A DNA stretch of 64,000 nucleotides, taken from NCBI RefSeq assembly GCF_000355765.4, contig NZ_CP021106.3, positions 2,885,137-2,949,136 on the forward strand, given 5' to 3'. The translations under genes and the position numbers were made by a program. Of the stretch, positions 1 to 9,485 are shown piece after piece. Position 1 is the stretch's first letter. Each line of letters opens with the position of its first letter. Under the pieces are notes generated by a model, which saw nothing but the letters and a program-made list of their open reading frames with translations, was not told where the DNA came from and did not search any database. This DNA comes from Nitrosospira lacus. Its GTDB lineage: Bacteria; Pseudomonadota; Gammaproteobacteria; Burkholderiales; Nitrosomonadaceae.

Positions 1-64
1 CTTGTTGTGTCGCTTGCAATAATTCCGGAATCGATCCTGGTGGAGGTTTCAGCTCAGACCCCAC

Positions 65-871
65 TTACCAGAATTTCCACCAGGAGTCGCCGCTCGCAGC
101 GGTCGAATCGGGAAAAAATCGGCTGTTAGGGAAATTTTTTGTCATCACGCGCGCGGCATCGTCCCGCAAATCGGTCATTCCCAGTGCATCGTAGGCTTTT
201 ATCATAATAAATAGCGCTTCTTCCGTGGCTGGAGTCTGCGGATATTCCTTGAGGGTAAACTGCGCACGATTGAGCGCCGCGACGTAACCGCCTCGTCTCA
301 TGTAATAGCGCGCTACCTGCACCTCATTCAGCGCCACCACATTAACCAGGTGCTTCATGCGCTGCACCGCATCGGGCGTGTACTTGCTATCGGGAAAGCG
401 GGTAACCAACTCCCTGAAATTCTCAAATGACTCACGTGACGCCTTCGGATCGCGCTCGCTCATATCCTGGCCGAGAATCTTTTCCGATACGATACCCATC
501 AGCCCCAAATCATCATTAAAATTCGCCAGCCCTTTGAGATAATAAGCATAATCCACATTTGCATGATTCGGGTGCAGCTTGATGAAACGGTCGGCTGCGG
601 CGATAGCCGTGGCCTGCTCGCCGTCTTTGTAATGGGCGTAGCCGATTTCAAGCTGCGCCTGCTGTGCATAGCGTCCATAGGGATAACGGGCTTCCAGCTG
701 CTCGAATAATTTAATGGCAGCCGAGTAATTTCCACTGGACATTTCCGATTTCGCCTCGGAATAGAACTTGCTGGCAGACCAATTCTTGGAATCCTCCAGG
801 CTGCTCTGTTTCGGCAGCAGACCACACGCTGATAGCAGTAATACCAGAAATAAAGCTACACTACGCGACAT
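65..871 (-). CDS. bamD: BamD outer-membrane assembly lipoprotein
   Basis: 268 aa. The N-terminus is a lipoprotein signal peptide with lipobox LLSAC (Cys16), so the mature protein should be anchored at the periplasmic face of the outer membrane. The rest is helical TPR-type repeat sequence (for example SEMSSGNYSAAIKLFEQLEA and the GYAHYKDGEQATA stretch), as in BamD/ComL. In the family BamD works with BamA to insert beta-barrel proteins. The length is normal. The gene is divergent from rluD and its ATG at 869-871 almost abuts the rluD region, so the two promoters must overlap coding sequence. Recognition is from sequence pattern and the neighbouring rluD-pgeF pair. Confidence 0.95.
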   Translation of the reverse strand: MSRSVALFLVLLLSACGLLPKQSSLEDSKNWSASKFYSEAKSEMSSGNYSAAIKLFEQLEARYPYGRYAQQAQLEIGYAHYKDGEQATAIAAADRFIKLHPNHANVDYAYYLKGLANFNDDLGLMGIVSEKILGQDMSERDPKASRESFENFRELVTRFPDSKYTPDAVQRMKHLVNVVALNEVQVARYYMRRGGYVAALNRAQFTLKEYPQTPATEEALFIMIKAYDALGMTDLRDDAARVMTKNFPNSRFFPDSTAASGDSWWKFW

Positions 872-923
872 GGCAAATTCACCGGAAAGTAAGGACGAAT
901 GTAATCATTATAGCGTAAAGCCC

Positions 924-1880
924 ATGTTGTCTGAATCGGCTGAGAGTGTCACCGAATTGACCATCCCTCAGGATTACGCGGGAATGCGGCTCGACCAGAC
1001 GCTGGCGCGCCTGCTGCCCGATTGGTCCCGTAGCCGGCTGCAGGCATGGATACTGGAAAAACGGATTAGTGTGGATGAGAGGGAAGCCCTTCCCAAACAA
1101 AAATTATGGGGTGGAGAGAAGATACAGGTCAAACAACCCGTAAGCGGTCACATCGAAACCGCGTATGCGGCCGAAGCCATCCCCCTCGATGTTGTTTACG
1201 AAGATGATGTACTCGTGGTTATCAACAAGCCGGCCGGATTGGTTGTACACCCCGGCAGCGGCAACTGGCGGGGCACCCTACTGAACGCACTGCTCCATCA
1301 TGCGGCGCAATTGAGCGCCGTCCCGCGTGCGGGCATCGTTCACCGGCTGGATAAGGAAACCAGCGGTCTGCTGGTAGTGGCGAAAACCCTGGAAGCACAA
1401 ACCAGTCTGGTACGGCAACTGCAAAAACATACCGTGAAGCGTGATTACCTGGCGTTGGTGCTGGGTCAAGTTTCCGCCGAAGGGTGGATTGACGCGCCGG
1501 TGGGACGGCACCCGGTGCAGCGTACGAAAATGACTGTAACCGCAAGTGGAAAAGAGGCACGTACCCACTATCGGGTGGTGGAAAAATTCGACGGCTGCAC
1601 CCTGCTTCAATGCAGCCTGGAAACGGGCCGCACACATCAGATTCGTGTGCACATGCACTCCATTGGTCATCCGTTGGCAGGCGATCCGGTTTATGGCGGC
1701 AAGCCGAAAAAAATTTCACCGGAAACGGGGCAACTGATTGCCGGTTTTCCAAGACAAGCCCTGCATGCCCAGAAACTGGAATTATCCCATCCGCAACATG
1801 GAGGGAAAATGACGTGGGAGGCAGCCTTACCCGAAGATATGAATAGACTGCTGCGGATGCTGCGGCAATATCGCGAATGA
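924..1880 (+). CDS. rluD: 23S rRNA pseudouridine synthase RluD
   Basis: About 318 aa from ATG 924. An S4 RNA-binding domain comes first (MRLDQTLARLLPDWSRSRLQ), then the pseudouridine synthase domain with the catalytic motif RLDKETSGLLV and the downstream GRTHQIRVHM motif. In E. coli RluD modifies helix 69 of 23S rRNA. The reading frame is open further upstream to ATG 870, which would add 18 residues and overlap the bamD start. I prefer 924 because homology to RluD begins just after it. pgeF follows 25 bp later, the same gene pair seen in many proteobacteria. Confidence 0.93.
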   Translation: MLSESAESVTELTIPQDYAGMRLDQTLARLLPDWSRSRLQAWILEKRISVDEREALPKQKLWGGEKIQVKQPVSGHIETAYAAEAIPLDVVYEDDVLVVINKPAGLVVHPGSGNWRGTLLNALLHHAAQLSAVPRAGIVHRLDKETSGLLVVAKTLEAQTSLVRQLQKHTVKRDYLALVLGQVSAEGWIDAPVGRHPVQRTKMTVTASGKEARTHYRVVEKFDGCTLLQCSLETGRTHQIRVHMHSIGHPLAGDPVYGGKPKKISPETGQLIAGFPRQALHAQKLELSHPQHGGKMTWEAALPEDMNRLLRMLRQYRE

Positions 1881-1905
1881 ATTCCGCGCCCATGAATCCC
1901 CCTGC

Positions 1906-2655
1906 ATGAACGACTGGATCACCCCGGACTGGCCTGCACCCGGCAATGTCAAGGCACTTTTTACTACGCGGAATGGGGGAATCAGCAGCGGACCTTATGC
2001 CAGTCTTAACCTGGGAGATCATGTTGGCGATGATCCCGCAAGCGTTGAACAGAACCGCGCTCTGCTGCGCCAAATTTTGCCGGGTGAACCCCGGTGGCTA
2101 AAACAGGTGCACGGCACGACGCCTGTCGGAATCGACAATTATGACTGCTCAGCCCCATGCGCTGGCGACGCCGCGTTCACCCGATGCCCCGGAAACATCT
2201 GCGCGGTACTTGTCGCTGATTGCCTGCCAGTACTATTGTGCAACCATGGGGGCACGATTGCCGGCGTAATTCACGCAGGCTGGCGAGGAATGGTTGATGG
2301 AGTCATTGAACGCACGCTATCGGAAATAAGACGGGCAGACGAAATAGACACCCGGGTCATGGCATGGCTCGGGCCCGCAATCGGTCCCCGTCATTTTGAG
2401 GTGGGCGAGGAAGTACGCCAGGCATTTATCGAGTACGACAAGAGATCTGCTATCGCTTTCCTGCCGCACCACGCTCACGACGGCAAATGGTTCGCTGATC
2501 TTTTTCTGCTGGCAAGACAGCGATTGACGGAAGCCGGCATCACCGAGGTTTACGGCGGGAGCGAGTGTACCTTTAGCAATCCGGAAAGATTTTTTTCATA
2601 TCGCCGGGACGGCGGTACCGGACGAATGGCGGCATTGATCTGGCTGGATAGGTGA
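1906..2655 (+). CDS. pgeF: PgeF/YfiH-family multicopper-type protein (purine nucleoside phosphorylase-like)
   Basis: 249 aa, full length for the YfiH/LACC1 family. It shows the family signatures TTRNGGISSGPYASLNLG near the N-terminus, the conserved Cys in VLVADCLPVLL, the conserved His in GVIHAGWRG, and GPAIGPRHFEVG. Family members were first called polyphenol oxidases. Later work assigns purine nucleoside phosphorylase or adenosine deaminase activity (LACC1 type) and a cell-wall quality-control role (PgeF). It probably shares a transcript with rluD. Which activity this copy has cannot be decided from sequence. Confidence 0.9.
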   Translation: MNDWITPDWPAPGNVKALFTTRNGGISSGPYASLNLGDHVGDDPASVEQNRALLRQILPGEPRWLKQVHGTTPVGIDNYDCSAPCAGDAAFTRCPGNICAVLVADCLPVLLCNHGGTIAGVIHAGWRGMVDGVIERTLSEIRRADEIDTRVMAWLGPAIGPRHFEVGEEVRQAFIEYDKRSAIAFLPHHAHDGKWFADLFLLARQRLTEAGITEVYGGSECTFSNPERFFSYRRDGGTGRMAALIWLDR

Positions 2656-2744
2656 ATATGGGGCGGATGAACTCTGTTACCATTGCCTCAATTCTGCATC
2701 CTGCAAAAGCGTATAATCCCGCATTTCCCAAAAATCACCTTCAA

Positions 2745-2870
2745 CCTGAATCCAGCGGTTGATCGCTCATTTTTCAGCTTATTTCCAGTTATTTGCCATG
2801 ACCTGTAATAATGTACCGCGTCACTCCATCTTCATTTTCCTGATGAATCCGCTACAACTGCCGGATTTAG
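2745..2870. repeat. Dispersed intergenic repeat, copy A
   Basis: A 126-bp element with imperfect inverted ends: CCTGAATCCAGCGGTTG at the left and the complement of CTAAATCCGGCAGTTG at the right. Read on the minus strand it shares the internal blocks TAGCGGA, GTGAAGAT-like and AAATGAGCG with the other copies in the window. It ends 4 bp before the ATG of the metal transporter gene, so it should form that gene's mRNA leader. Confidence 0.75.
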
Positions 2871-2874
2871 ATTA

Positions 2875-3681
2875 ATGTCTGTTCTTGCCTGGATCATTAT
2901 CACCACTTTGTTTGGCGGCGCATTAAGCGTATTGTTCGCCGCCGCGCTCACACTCAATACCCGCGTCTCGTGGGTACAAATGCTGGTTTCATATGCGATA
3001 GGGGCGCTGCTGGGAGCCGCATTTCTCAATGCATTGCCGGAAGCACTCGAATTATCAAAAGATCCCGCCCAAATGACGGGTACGGTGCTGTTTGGCATCC
3101 TGTTATTCTTCATTCTGGAAAAACTCGTGTTGTGGCGCCACTGCCACCTGGAAGAATGCGAGGTACACGATCCGCTGCATGGAACTGCGGATATTGTAGC
3201 CGCACCTGCGAACGATCACGATCATGGGCGCAGCGGCATGCTGATCATGCTGGGTGACACATTTCATAATTTTGTCGATGGCATACTCATTGCAGCAGCA
3301 TTCATGGCGGACATACAACTGGGCATCATTACGGCCATCGCCATCATCGCTCATGAGATTCCGCAGGAAGCAGGCGATTTTCTGATTCTGCTCAATTCCG
3401 GCTATACTCGACGGCAGGCGCTGCTTTTTAACCTGTTATCCAGCTTTGCAACGCTAATCGGCGCCATGTTGACCTACTTCATGTTGCAGGACATGAATCA
3501 TCTTCTCCCATCGCTACTGGGATTGGCCGCGGCCAGTATGATCTATGTGGCAATGTCCGACTTGATTCCCGGCCTGCACAAACGACCTGAAATCGATGCG
3601 ACCATACAGCAGGTGGCACTTATCACGCTGGGCATCAGTTCCATCTGGCTGGCCGGCAGCCTTTTTTCTCATCATGCCTGA
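2875..3681 (+). CDS. ZIP-family divalent metal transporter
   Basis: 268 aa integral membrane protein with about seven or eight hydrophobic segments. The two signature ZIP motifs are present: HNFVDGILIAAAF in TM4 and HEIPQEAGDF in TM5, whose His, Asn, Asp and Glu residues form the binuclear metal site in the family. A His/acid-rich loop (HCHLEECEVHDP and NDHDHGRSG) precedes TM4, typical of metal-binding loops. The likely role is uptake of Zn(II) or Fe(II) across the inner membrane. Substrate is not determinable. The gene stands alone, and its leader is a dispersed repeat. Confidence 0.88.
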   Translation: MSVLAWIIITTLFGGALSVLFAAALTLNTRVSWVQMLVSYAIGALLGAAFLNALPEALELSKDPAQMTGTVLFGILLFFILEKLVLWRHCHLEECEVHDPLHGTADIVAAPANDHDHGRSGMLIMLGDTFHNFVDGILIAAAFMADIQLGIITAIAIIAHEIPQEAGDFLILLNSGYTRRQALLFNLLSSFATLIGAMLTYFMLQDMNHLLPSLLGLAAASMIYVAMSDLIPGLHKRPEIDATIQQVALITLGISSIWLAGSLFSHHA

Positions 3682-3791
3682 GCCATCGAATCGCGAGATC
3701 AGTTAACCGGTCGAATCAATCGAAGATCTCATAGGCTGAGTAACCCTCGTTTCGATATTTTAATTTTTCCAGAATCAATACTTCAGTATCC

Positions 3792-5129
3792 ATGCCCTCT
3801 CCCAAACCCTTATCTCCCAAAGTCGGTTTTGTCTCGCTCGGTTGCCCCAAGGCGCTGGTGGATTCCGAGCAAATTCTCACTCAGCTTCGTGCCGAAGGTT
3901 ATGACATCTCATCCACCTACGAGGACGCGGACCTGGTGGTGATCAACACCTGCGGCTTCATCGACAGCGCGGTGGAAGAATCATTGGATGCTATCGGCGA
4001 GGCACTGGCGGAGAACGGCAAAGTCATCGTCACCGGGTGCCTCGGCGCCAAAGGCGACGGCGAGGTGGTCAAACAAGCTCATCCACAGGTCCTGGCTGTC
4101 ACCGGCCCGCATGCGTTGCCGGAGGTCATGGCGGCGATACACATGCATCTGCCTCAGCCGCACGACCCTTATACCAGCCTGATCCCTCCGCAGGGAATAC
4201 GTCTCACCCCCAGGCATTATGCCTATGTCAAGATTTCAGAAGGCTGCAACCATCGTTGCACATTCTGCATCATCCCCTCCATGCGTGGTGATCTGGTCAG
4301 CCGTCCCGTTAATCAGGTCATGCAGGAGGCAGAGAATCTGGTTAACGCCGGTGTCAAGGAGTTGCTCATCATTTCTCAGGATACGAGCGCCTACGGCGTC
4401 GACGTGAAATATCGCACGGGGTTCTGGCAAGGCAGGCCGCTCAAAACCCGCATGACGGAGCTGGTGCGCGCCCTGGGTGAATTCGGAGTTTGGGTTCGTC
4501 TGCACTACGTCTACCCCTATCCTCACGTGGATGAAGTCATCCCGCTGATGGCCGAGCGAAAAATTCTGCCCTATCTCGATGTACCGTTTCAGCATGCCAG
4601 TCCACGTATTTTGAAAGCAATGAAACGCCCCGCCAGTTCCGAGAACAATCTGGCACGCATCAGGCAATGGCGCGAGGTTTGCCCCGACATTACACTGCGC
4701 AGCACTTTCATCGTCGGTTTCCCCGGTGAAACGGAAGCGGAATTTGAAGAGCTTCTGGAATTTCTGCGGGAAGCGCAGCTGGACCGCGTCGGCTGCTTCG
4801 CCTATTCGCCGGTGGAGGGTGCCACTGCAAACGCGCTGCCCGATCACATTCCCGAAGAGATAAAGAAGGAACGCCACGCCCGCTTCATGGCGGCGCAGGA
4901 AGAAATCAGCACCGCGCGACTTACCCGGAAAATCGGCAAACGCATGACTGTGCTGGTGGATGAAATTCAGAAAAATAAAGCCATCGCTCGCAGCAGCGCC
5001 GACGCACCCGAGATCGACGGCGTGGTATACATCGATCACGCAAAAACAATGAAACCCGGCGAATTTATCGAGGTCGAAATTACCGGTTCTGATGCGCATG
5101 ATTTATTTGCAAAAAGTGTGACGGGTTAG
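3792..5129 (+). CDS. rimO: Ribosomal protein S12 methylthiotransferase RimO
   Basis: 445 aa. The N-terminal UPF0004 domain has three conserved cysteines (SLGCPKA, VINTCGF, VTGCLGA), the radical SAM domain has the CNHRCTFC cluster motif, and a TRAM domain closes the C-terminus. RimO beta-methylthiolates an Asp of ribosomal protein S12, using two 4Fe-4S clusters. The [10 protein letters not shown] context after the cluster separates it from the tRNA enzyme MiaB. It stands as a single gene between the metal transporter and the cytochrome. Confidence 0.95.
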   Translation: MPSPKPLSPKVGFVSLGCPKALVDSEQILTQLRAEGYDISSTYEDADLVVINTCGFIDSAVEESLDAIGEALAENGKVIVTGCLGAKGDGEVVKQAHPQVLAVTGPHALPEVMAAIHMHLPQPHDPYTSLIPPQGIRLTPRHYAYVKISEGCNHRCTFCIIPSMRGDLVSRPVNQVMQEAENLVNAGVKELLIISQDTSAYGVDVKYRTGFWQGRPLKTRMTELVRALGEFGVWVRLHYVYPYPHVDEVIPLMAERKILPYLDVPFQHASPRILKAMKRPASSENNLARIRQWREVCPDITLRSTFIVGFPGETEAEFEELLEFLREAQLDRVGCFAYSPVEGATANALPDHIPEEIKKERHARFMAAQEEISTARLTRKIGKRMTVLVDEIQKNKAIARSSADAPEIDGVVYIDHAKTMKPGEFIEVEITGSDAHDLFAKSVTG

Positions 5130-5341
5130 CTGGATATCGCGTAACCCGCGCGAGACAGCGAGGTAGGGTGCAATAAACGAAACTCATTACGCCGGATGTC
5201 AATCTCTCTATTCAGGCATGAATATGCCATAACAATCTCACCGCATGCTTATCTTGCCTCTGCTTCCTAATACCTATGCGGGCTGACTTATTTGAATACC
5301 GAACAAGAAAATCAGACCCATTAATGACAAAGGAGATTGAT

Positions 5342-5821
5342 TTGAAAAAGATTCTTGTTATTGCGCTGAGCTTTATTGCCTTCACGACAACGGGGGCAGC
5401 GAATGAGATTGATAAGCGCCGGGTCCTCTCCATTAACGAAATGCAGCGGGATCACGTGCTTACCGAGATGCGAGCGCTGCTATCCGGGACACAGAATATT
5501 CTGGATGCGCTTTTAAGGGAAGATATGGTAGCGGTCGCGCGTTACGCGCGACCGCTAGGCATGGGAATGACGCACAAAGCCGAAGACCATCTCAAAGCGG
5601 TGCTGCCGAAGGAGTTCATGCAGCTTGGCATGTCGGTGCATAAGGATTTCGACCAGATCGCAATTGACGCGGAATCCTTGAAGGATCCCAAGCATACGCT
5701 GCGGCAATTGAATGAATCCATGAAAAAATGCAATGCCTGTCACGCTGGCTATCAGATTCGCGTCGAGAAGCCATCCACTCAATCGGGAACGCACCCCTCC
5801 CATGACCATCATCTGCATTAG
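5342..5821 (+). CDS. Class II cytochrome c (cytochrome c'-like), periplasmic
   Basis: 159 aa from TTG 5342. This start is chosen because AAAGGAG lies about 6 bp upstream and translation then begins directly with a signal peptide (MKKILVIALSFIAFTTTGAA). ATG 5324 would add six residues and put the ribosome site inside the gene. The mature part is helical and has one haem motif, CNACH, close to the C-terminus, the layout of class II cytochromes c'. The tail is His-rich (HPSHDHHLH). Family members bind NO or act in nitrogen-oxide stress. That role here is inference. Confidence 0.8.
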   Translation: MKKILVIALSFIAFTTTGAANEIDKRRVLSINEMQRDHVLTEMRALLSGTQNILDALLREDMVAVARYARPLGMGMTHKAEDHLKAVLPKEFMQLGMSVHKDFDQIAIDAESLKDPKHTLRQLNESMKKCNACHAGYQIRVEKPSTQSGTHPSHDHHLH

Positions 5822-5928
5822 CAATGCAGACACTAGCAGGTATTTGACAGAGCGGGAGAAGAAGATAAAACGGTTGCCAGCAGGTCAGAACTGCTCAACA
5901 GGCGCGATTCAAGCCTATACAAAAAAGT

Positions 5929-5981
5929 AATCAGGGTCAGAGTAACATTTCATGTCTGAAGAAATTACCCCGATCCTGATT
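5929..5981. repeat. Imperfect inverted repeat, possible MITE or IS remnant
   Basis: AATCAGGGTCAGAGTAA (5929-5945) faces TTACCCCGATCCTGATT (5965-5981); 14 of 17 positions pair. The right arm is followed by TTTTC, so it could also act as a weak terminator. The AATCAGGGTCAGAGTAA end resembles ends I associate with small transposase-mobilised elements in proteobacteria. That recollection is unchecked. Confidence 0.45.
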
Positions 5982-6124
5982 TTTCTATTGTTATTATTTT
6001 TTTTCCTGCACTATTATTATTATTGTTGTTGCCCCTTCCACCCCCTGTTTCTTTTTCCCTGAGCCTGAAAATCTGAGTCAATAGCGTGCGTTGAATCCTT
6101 TTTTTCTTCATCATAAGATATGGT

Positions 6125-6156
6125 GAGGCTTATATACTATTAAGCCTCTCTCTTTT
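6125..6156 (+). terminator. Candidate rho-independent terminator
   Basis: GAGGCTTA and TAAGCCTC form a perfect 8-bp stem around an 8-nt loop, followed by TCTCTTTT. It lies 300 bp after the cytochrome gene in otherwise gene-free sequence. Confidence 0.4.
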
Positions 6157-6334
6157 AAGCAAATCTTATGCCAGCTTCTAGAAACTAAGATATAACAGTA
6201 ACTTGCCTATATATTCGGACATGAGAAAGATAGCCGTGTAAGAATTCTCGACACCCCTGTGCGGTTCTATCATGCAGGAATTCAAGAAGACATCACGGAC
6301 GAAAAATGGCGATGGCGTGGCGTAAAATCAATGC

Positions 6335-6577
6335 ATGGATGAAATTGCGGCGGAATTTGATGCATTGAATTGCGGTCAAATCGGGGGCGGGGTGTAATCT
6401 GATTTTTATAATCAGTCCGTAAAGGGCGCAATACTTGCCCCGAAAACCTTGAATGAGTTCTACTATGATGATTGCCCGGATCGCAATTCAGTACTCTTGG
6501 AATTTCTAAATCTGTTCGAGCGAATAAAGCGCTTTCGCGATGGAGCGAGATGGAAAATCGATCAGATCAAACTATGA
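6335..6577 (+). pseudogene. Broken small reading frame of unknown origin
   Basis: A single frame of 81 codons from ATG 6335 to TGA 6577 is interrupted by one TAA at 6395-6397. The second part is acidic and aromatic (EFYYDDCPDRNSVLLEFLNL, then FERIKRFRDGARWKIDQIKL), which looks like real protein rather than chance. I do not recognise the family. It may be the remnant of a gene lost from this spot. Confidence 0.3.
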
Positions 6578-6624
6578 AAGCCGCATTACCGTATTATTAT
6601 CGTTAATATTGACCAGACCCAACC

Positions 6625-7761
6625 ATGATGCCGGAGAACCAAGGCGATTCATCGACGGTGCTGCATCGTGCGACTGGCGAAGATGGCACGCCCCGGTTGA
6701 TACTTGCCGGCAAATATACCCTTGCGGCTCTCGGGCAGCGGCTGCACACGCTGCCCGCCGAATTGGCCGCGTATACAGCCGACCCTGAATTACAGTGGGA
6801 TTTAACGGGAATCGAGCAAATGGATGATGCCGGAGCGATACTGCTGTGGCGAGCCTGGGGCTCGCGCCGTCCTTCCCATTTACTGTTGCGGCCGGAGCAG
6901 GAGAGGTTGTTCAATCGCATGAAGGAGGCGCCGGCTCCGCCCGCACCCGTTCCACGCGATTTGCTGTGGCCCATTACCATTCTCGGGAAGGCCGTCTTTT
7001 TGCTGTGGGAACATCTGACCGGTCTCGTTGTACTGATTGGTCAAATGCTGTTGGACACAAAATATCTGGCCGGTCACCCCCCACGTATTCCGTGGCGTGA
7101 AATTTCCGCCAACCTGTACCGTACCGGTGCACAAGCGCTGGGTATCACCGCACTGGTGGGATTTCTCATTGGGGTCGTGCTGAGTTTTCTCTCCGCCAGG
7201 CAGTTGCAGACGTTTGGCGCCGACATATTCATCATCAATATTCTTGGCGTCAGCATAATTCGCGAACTCGGCCCCATGCTTGCCGCGATACTGGTGGCTG
7301 GACGCTCCGGTTCTTCCATGACCGCGCAACTGGGTGTGATGCGGGTAACTGAAGAACTGGATGCGTTGACTGTGATGGGAATACCTCACAGTCTGCGGCT
7401 GATCCTGCCGAAAGTCGTGGCGCTCGGTATCGCGATGCCACTGGTGGTGTTATGGACCAGCACCGTCGCACTGGTGGGAGGAATGGTTGTTGCCGAAATT
7501 CAGCTGGGGCTGAGCTATCAGTTTTTTCTGAATAAACTGCCGGATGTGGTCCCGGTCGCCAATTTGTGGCTGGGATTAGGAAAGGGCGCAGTGTGCGGTA
7601 TGGTGATCGCGCTGATTTCTTGCCATTTTGGCTTGAGGATCAAATCCAACACCGAGAGCCTGGGTGCGGGTACCACCAACTCGGTGGTTACCGCGATCAC
7701 CGTGGTGATTATTATTGATGCGATTTTCGCCATCGTTTTTTCCAACGTCGGATTAAGATAA
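6625..7761 (+). CDS. mlaE: MlaE-type lipid ABC permease with N-terminal STAS domain
   Basis: 378 aa. Residues 1 to about 110 form a STAS (MlaB-like) domain (WDLTGIEQMDDAGAILLWRA). From about 120 on there is a MlaE permease with several transmembrane segments and the conserved ELGPMLAAILVAGRSGSSM and EELDALTVMG stretches. In E. coli MlaB and MlaE are separate; here they are fused. It should form the inner-membrane core of a phospholipid or hydrophobic-molecule transporter with the ATPase and MCE protein encoded next. It opens a four-gene operon with very short gaps. Confidence 0.92.
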   Translation: MMPENQGDSSTVLHRATGEDGTPRLILAGKYTLAALGQRLHTLPAELAAYTADPELQWDLTGIEQMDDAGAILLWRAWGSRRPSHLLLRPEQERLFNRMKEAPAPPAPVPRDLLWPITILGKAVFLLWEHLTGLVVLIGQMLLDTKYLAGHPPRIPWREISANLYRTGAQALGITALVGFLIGVVLSFLSARQLQTFGADIFIINILGVSIIRELGPMLAAILVAGRSGSSMTAQLGVMRVTEELDALTVMGIPHSLRLILPKVVALGIAMPLVVLWTSTVALVGGMVVAEIQLGLSYQFFLNKLPDVVPVANLWLGLGKGAVCGMVIALISCHFGLRIKSNTESLGAGTTNSVVTAITVVIIIDAIFAIVFSNVGLR

Positions 7762-7769
7762 GGCCGCTA

Positions 7770-8552
7770 ATGATGAACAGCGAATGCCTTATTGAGATCG
7801 AAGGATTGCATACCCGCTTCGGCAGCCATGTGGTGCATGAAGATATTAATCTTTGCGTGCATCGCGGAGAAGTACTCGCGCTGGTAGGGGGTTCCGGCAG
7901 CGGCAAGACCGCATTGATGCGGCAGATGCTGGGCCTGGAAATGCCGGCGGAAGGTGCCGTCCGGATTTTTGGCGAACCCTTGGATGGCCACGACCGCAAG
8001 AAATTGCAATCCATGCGCAATCGCTGTGGAGTGTTGTTTCAAAAAGGCGCATTATTCAGCGCACTATCGGTATATGACAATATCGCGCTGCCAATGCGCG
8101 AGTTGCATATACTGGACGAGGGCATGATACGCGATCTGGTCATGCTCAAACTCAAAATGGTGGATATCGAGACACGACATGCGAGCAAGATGCCCGCGGA
8201 GCTCTCCGGGGGCATGATCAAACGTATTGCATTGGCGCGAGCCATAGCGCTGGATCCGGAACTGCTGTTCCTGGACGAACCCACCGCGGGGCTGGATCCG
8301 GAACTGAGCGAGGGGTTCGTCGAACTGATCCGGACCATGCGTACTGAGTTGACGCTTACCATTGTCATGGCGACGCACGACCTGGATACACTGGTGGCTC
8401 TTTCCGATCGCGTCGCCGTCCTGGCGGACCAGCGCATCGTGGCGCTGGGTGGTCTGCGCGAAGTTGTGGGTAAGACCCATCCATTCATCACAAATTTTTT
8501 CCGCGGGGAGCGTGGCCGGAAAGCACTGGGAAATAACGGCGATGTTTTATAG
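7770..8552 (+). CDS. mlaF: MlaF-type ABC transporter ATPase
   Basis: 260 aa. It has Walker A GGSGSGKTALMRQ, signature LSGGMIKRIALARA, Walker B LLFLDEPTAGLDPE and the switch His in MATHDLDT. The LSGGM signature and overall length match the MlaF/Ttg2A subfamily. It should power the permease encoded 8 bp upstream at the inner face of the cytoplasmic membrane. Two ATGs (7770, 7773) are possible starts and the choice is trivial. It is the second gene of the mla-like operon. Confidence 0.93.
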   Translation: MMNSECLIEIEGLHTRFGSHVVHEDINLCVHRGEVLALVGGSGSGKTALMRQMLGLEMPAEGAVRIFGEPLDGHDRKKLQSMRNRCGVLFQKGALFSALSVYDNIALPMRELHILDEGMIRDLVMLKLKMVDIETRHASKMPAELSGGMIKRIALARAIALDPELLFLDEPTAGLDPELSEGFVELIRTMRTELTLTIVMATHDLDTLVALSDRVAVLADQRIVALGGLREVVGKTHPFITNFFRGERGRKALGNNGDVL

Positions 8553-8561
8553 GGAGTCATT

Positions 8562-9485
8562 ATGGAAAACCGTGCCCATGCCCTTGCGGCGGGTTTGTTC
8601 GTAATTTTTCTGAGCGCGGCCGTCGCAGCGGTTGCCATGTGGTTCAGCGGAGGAACCGCCACACGTGACAAATATCTGCTGGTATCGGAGTTCCCGGTTA
8701 ACGGACTCAATCCCCAGGCGGTAGTGCGCTATCGTGGGGTAAGTGTCGGCAAGGTAGAGAATATTCGTCTGGATCCGGAAAACCCGCATTTGATTTTAAT
8801 CCGCATTGCGGTGGATCGAGAGCTGGCATTGACCAAAAATGTATACGCGCAGCTTGGCTACCAGGGTTTGACAGGTCTTGCATTCGTGCAATTGAATGAC
8901 GACGGCAAGCAAGCTGAACGACTAAAGACCGACCCGGATAATCCCGCGCAGATTCCCTTTCGTCCATCTGCCCTGGATAGCATAGCCGAGTCCGGGCAAC
9001 GCCTGCTCGGTAACGCAAACGGGTTGGTCGAGCGATTGAATGTGCTGCTTAACGATCAGAACCAGGCACGATTCTCGCATATCCTGCGAAATACCGAGGG
9101 TCTGACCGGCAGCCTGCACGGCGCGGCCCGTCAACTGGAACCCGGACTCAAATCACTGCCTGGCCTGGCAGCTGACGCAAATTCAGTACTGAAGCACACC
9201 GATCAGCTGATAATCGACCTTAACCAGATCACCGCGAAAATAGGTCAGCAGGGAGGACCTGTCGACAGCCTGTCTCATACGGCTGGAGAGCTGACCGACA
9301 CCATGCATAAATTGCGGGAAGCTACGGAAGGCATCACGCGTAACTCCCGGGGCGTGGATCGCTTTCTTATGCAACTGGAAGAGCAACCCCGAAGCTTACT
9401 GTTCGGCAGATCGCCGCCACTGCCGGGTCCGGGAGAAGATGGTTTTGTAGCACCTCAGGTATCACCCCAGGGAATCTCCAAATGA
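8562..9485 (+). CDS. mlaD: MlaD-like MCE-domain protein
   Basis: 307 aa. One N-terminal membrane segment (residues about 8-28) is followed by an MCE domain (LLVSEFPVNGLNPQAVVRYR, VSVGKVENIRLDP) and a long helical C-terminal part with ELTDTMHKL-type repeats. In the family MCE proteins form hexameric rings in the periplasm that carry lipid from or to the permease. A good ribosome site (AGGGAG) precedes the ATG. The C-terminal helical extension is longer than in E. coli MlaD (183 aa) and recalls PqiB/LetB-style tunnels in principle. Confidence 0.9.
   Translation: MENRAHALAAGLFVIFLSAAVAAVAMWFSGGTATRDKYLLVSEFPVNGLNPQAVVRYRGVSVGKVENIRLDPENPHLILIRIAVDRELALTKNVYAQLGYQGLTGLAFVQLNDDGKQAERLKTDPDNPAQIPFRPSALDSIAESGQRLLGNANGLVERLNVLLNDQNQARFSHILRNTEGLTGSLHGAARQLEPGLKSLPGLAADANSVLKHTDQLIIDLNQITAKIGQQGGPVDSLSHTAGELTDTMHKLREATEGITRNSRGVDRFLMQLEEQPRSLLFGRSPPLPGPGEDGFVAPQVSPQGISK

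Larger units (their letters stand above)
5822..6624. other. Long non-coding stretch between the cytochrome and mla genes
   Basis: About 800 bp without an intact gene. It contains an imperfect inverted repeat (5929-5981), low-complexity T-rich and TTATTA-rich sequence (about 5983-6055), a hairpin followed by a T-rich run (6125-6156) and a broken reading frame (6335-6577). The composition is more AT-rich than the flanking genes. It reads as a decayed insertion site. Confidence 0.5.

Noticed and set aside
1222-2073. Long minus-strand reading frame opposite rluD and pgeF
   Set aside because: Cys/Pro/Arg-rich, no family, fully opposite two clear genes; a result of codon bias on the other strand.
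4236-5099. Minus-strand frame inside rimO
   Set aside because: No ribosome site and no recognisable protein; rimO is certain.
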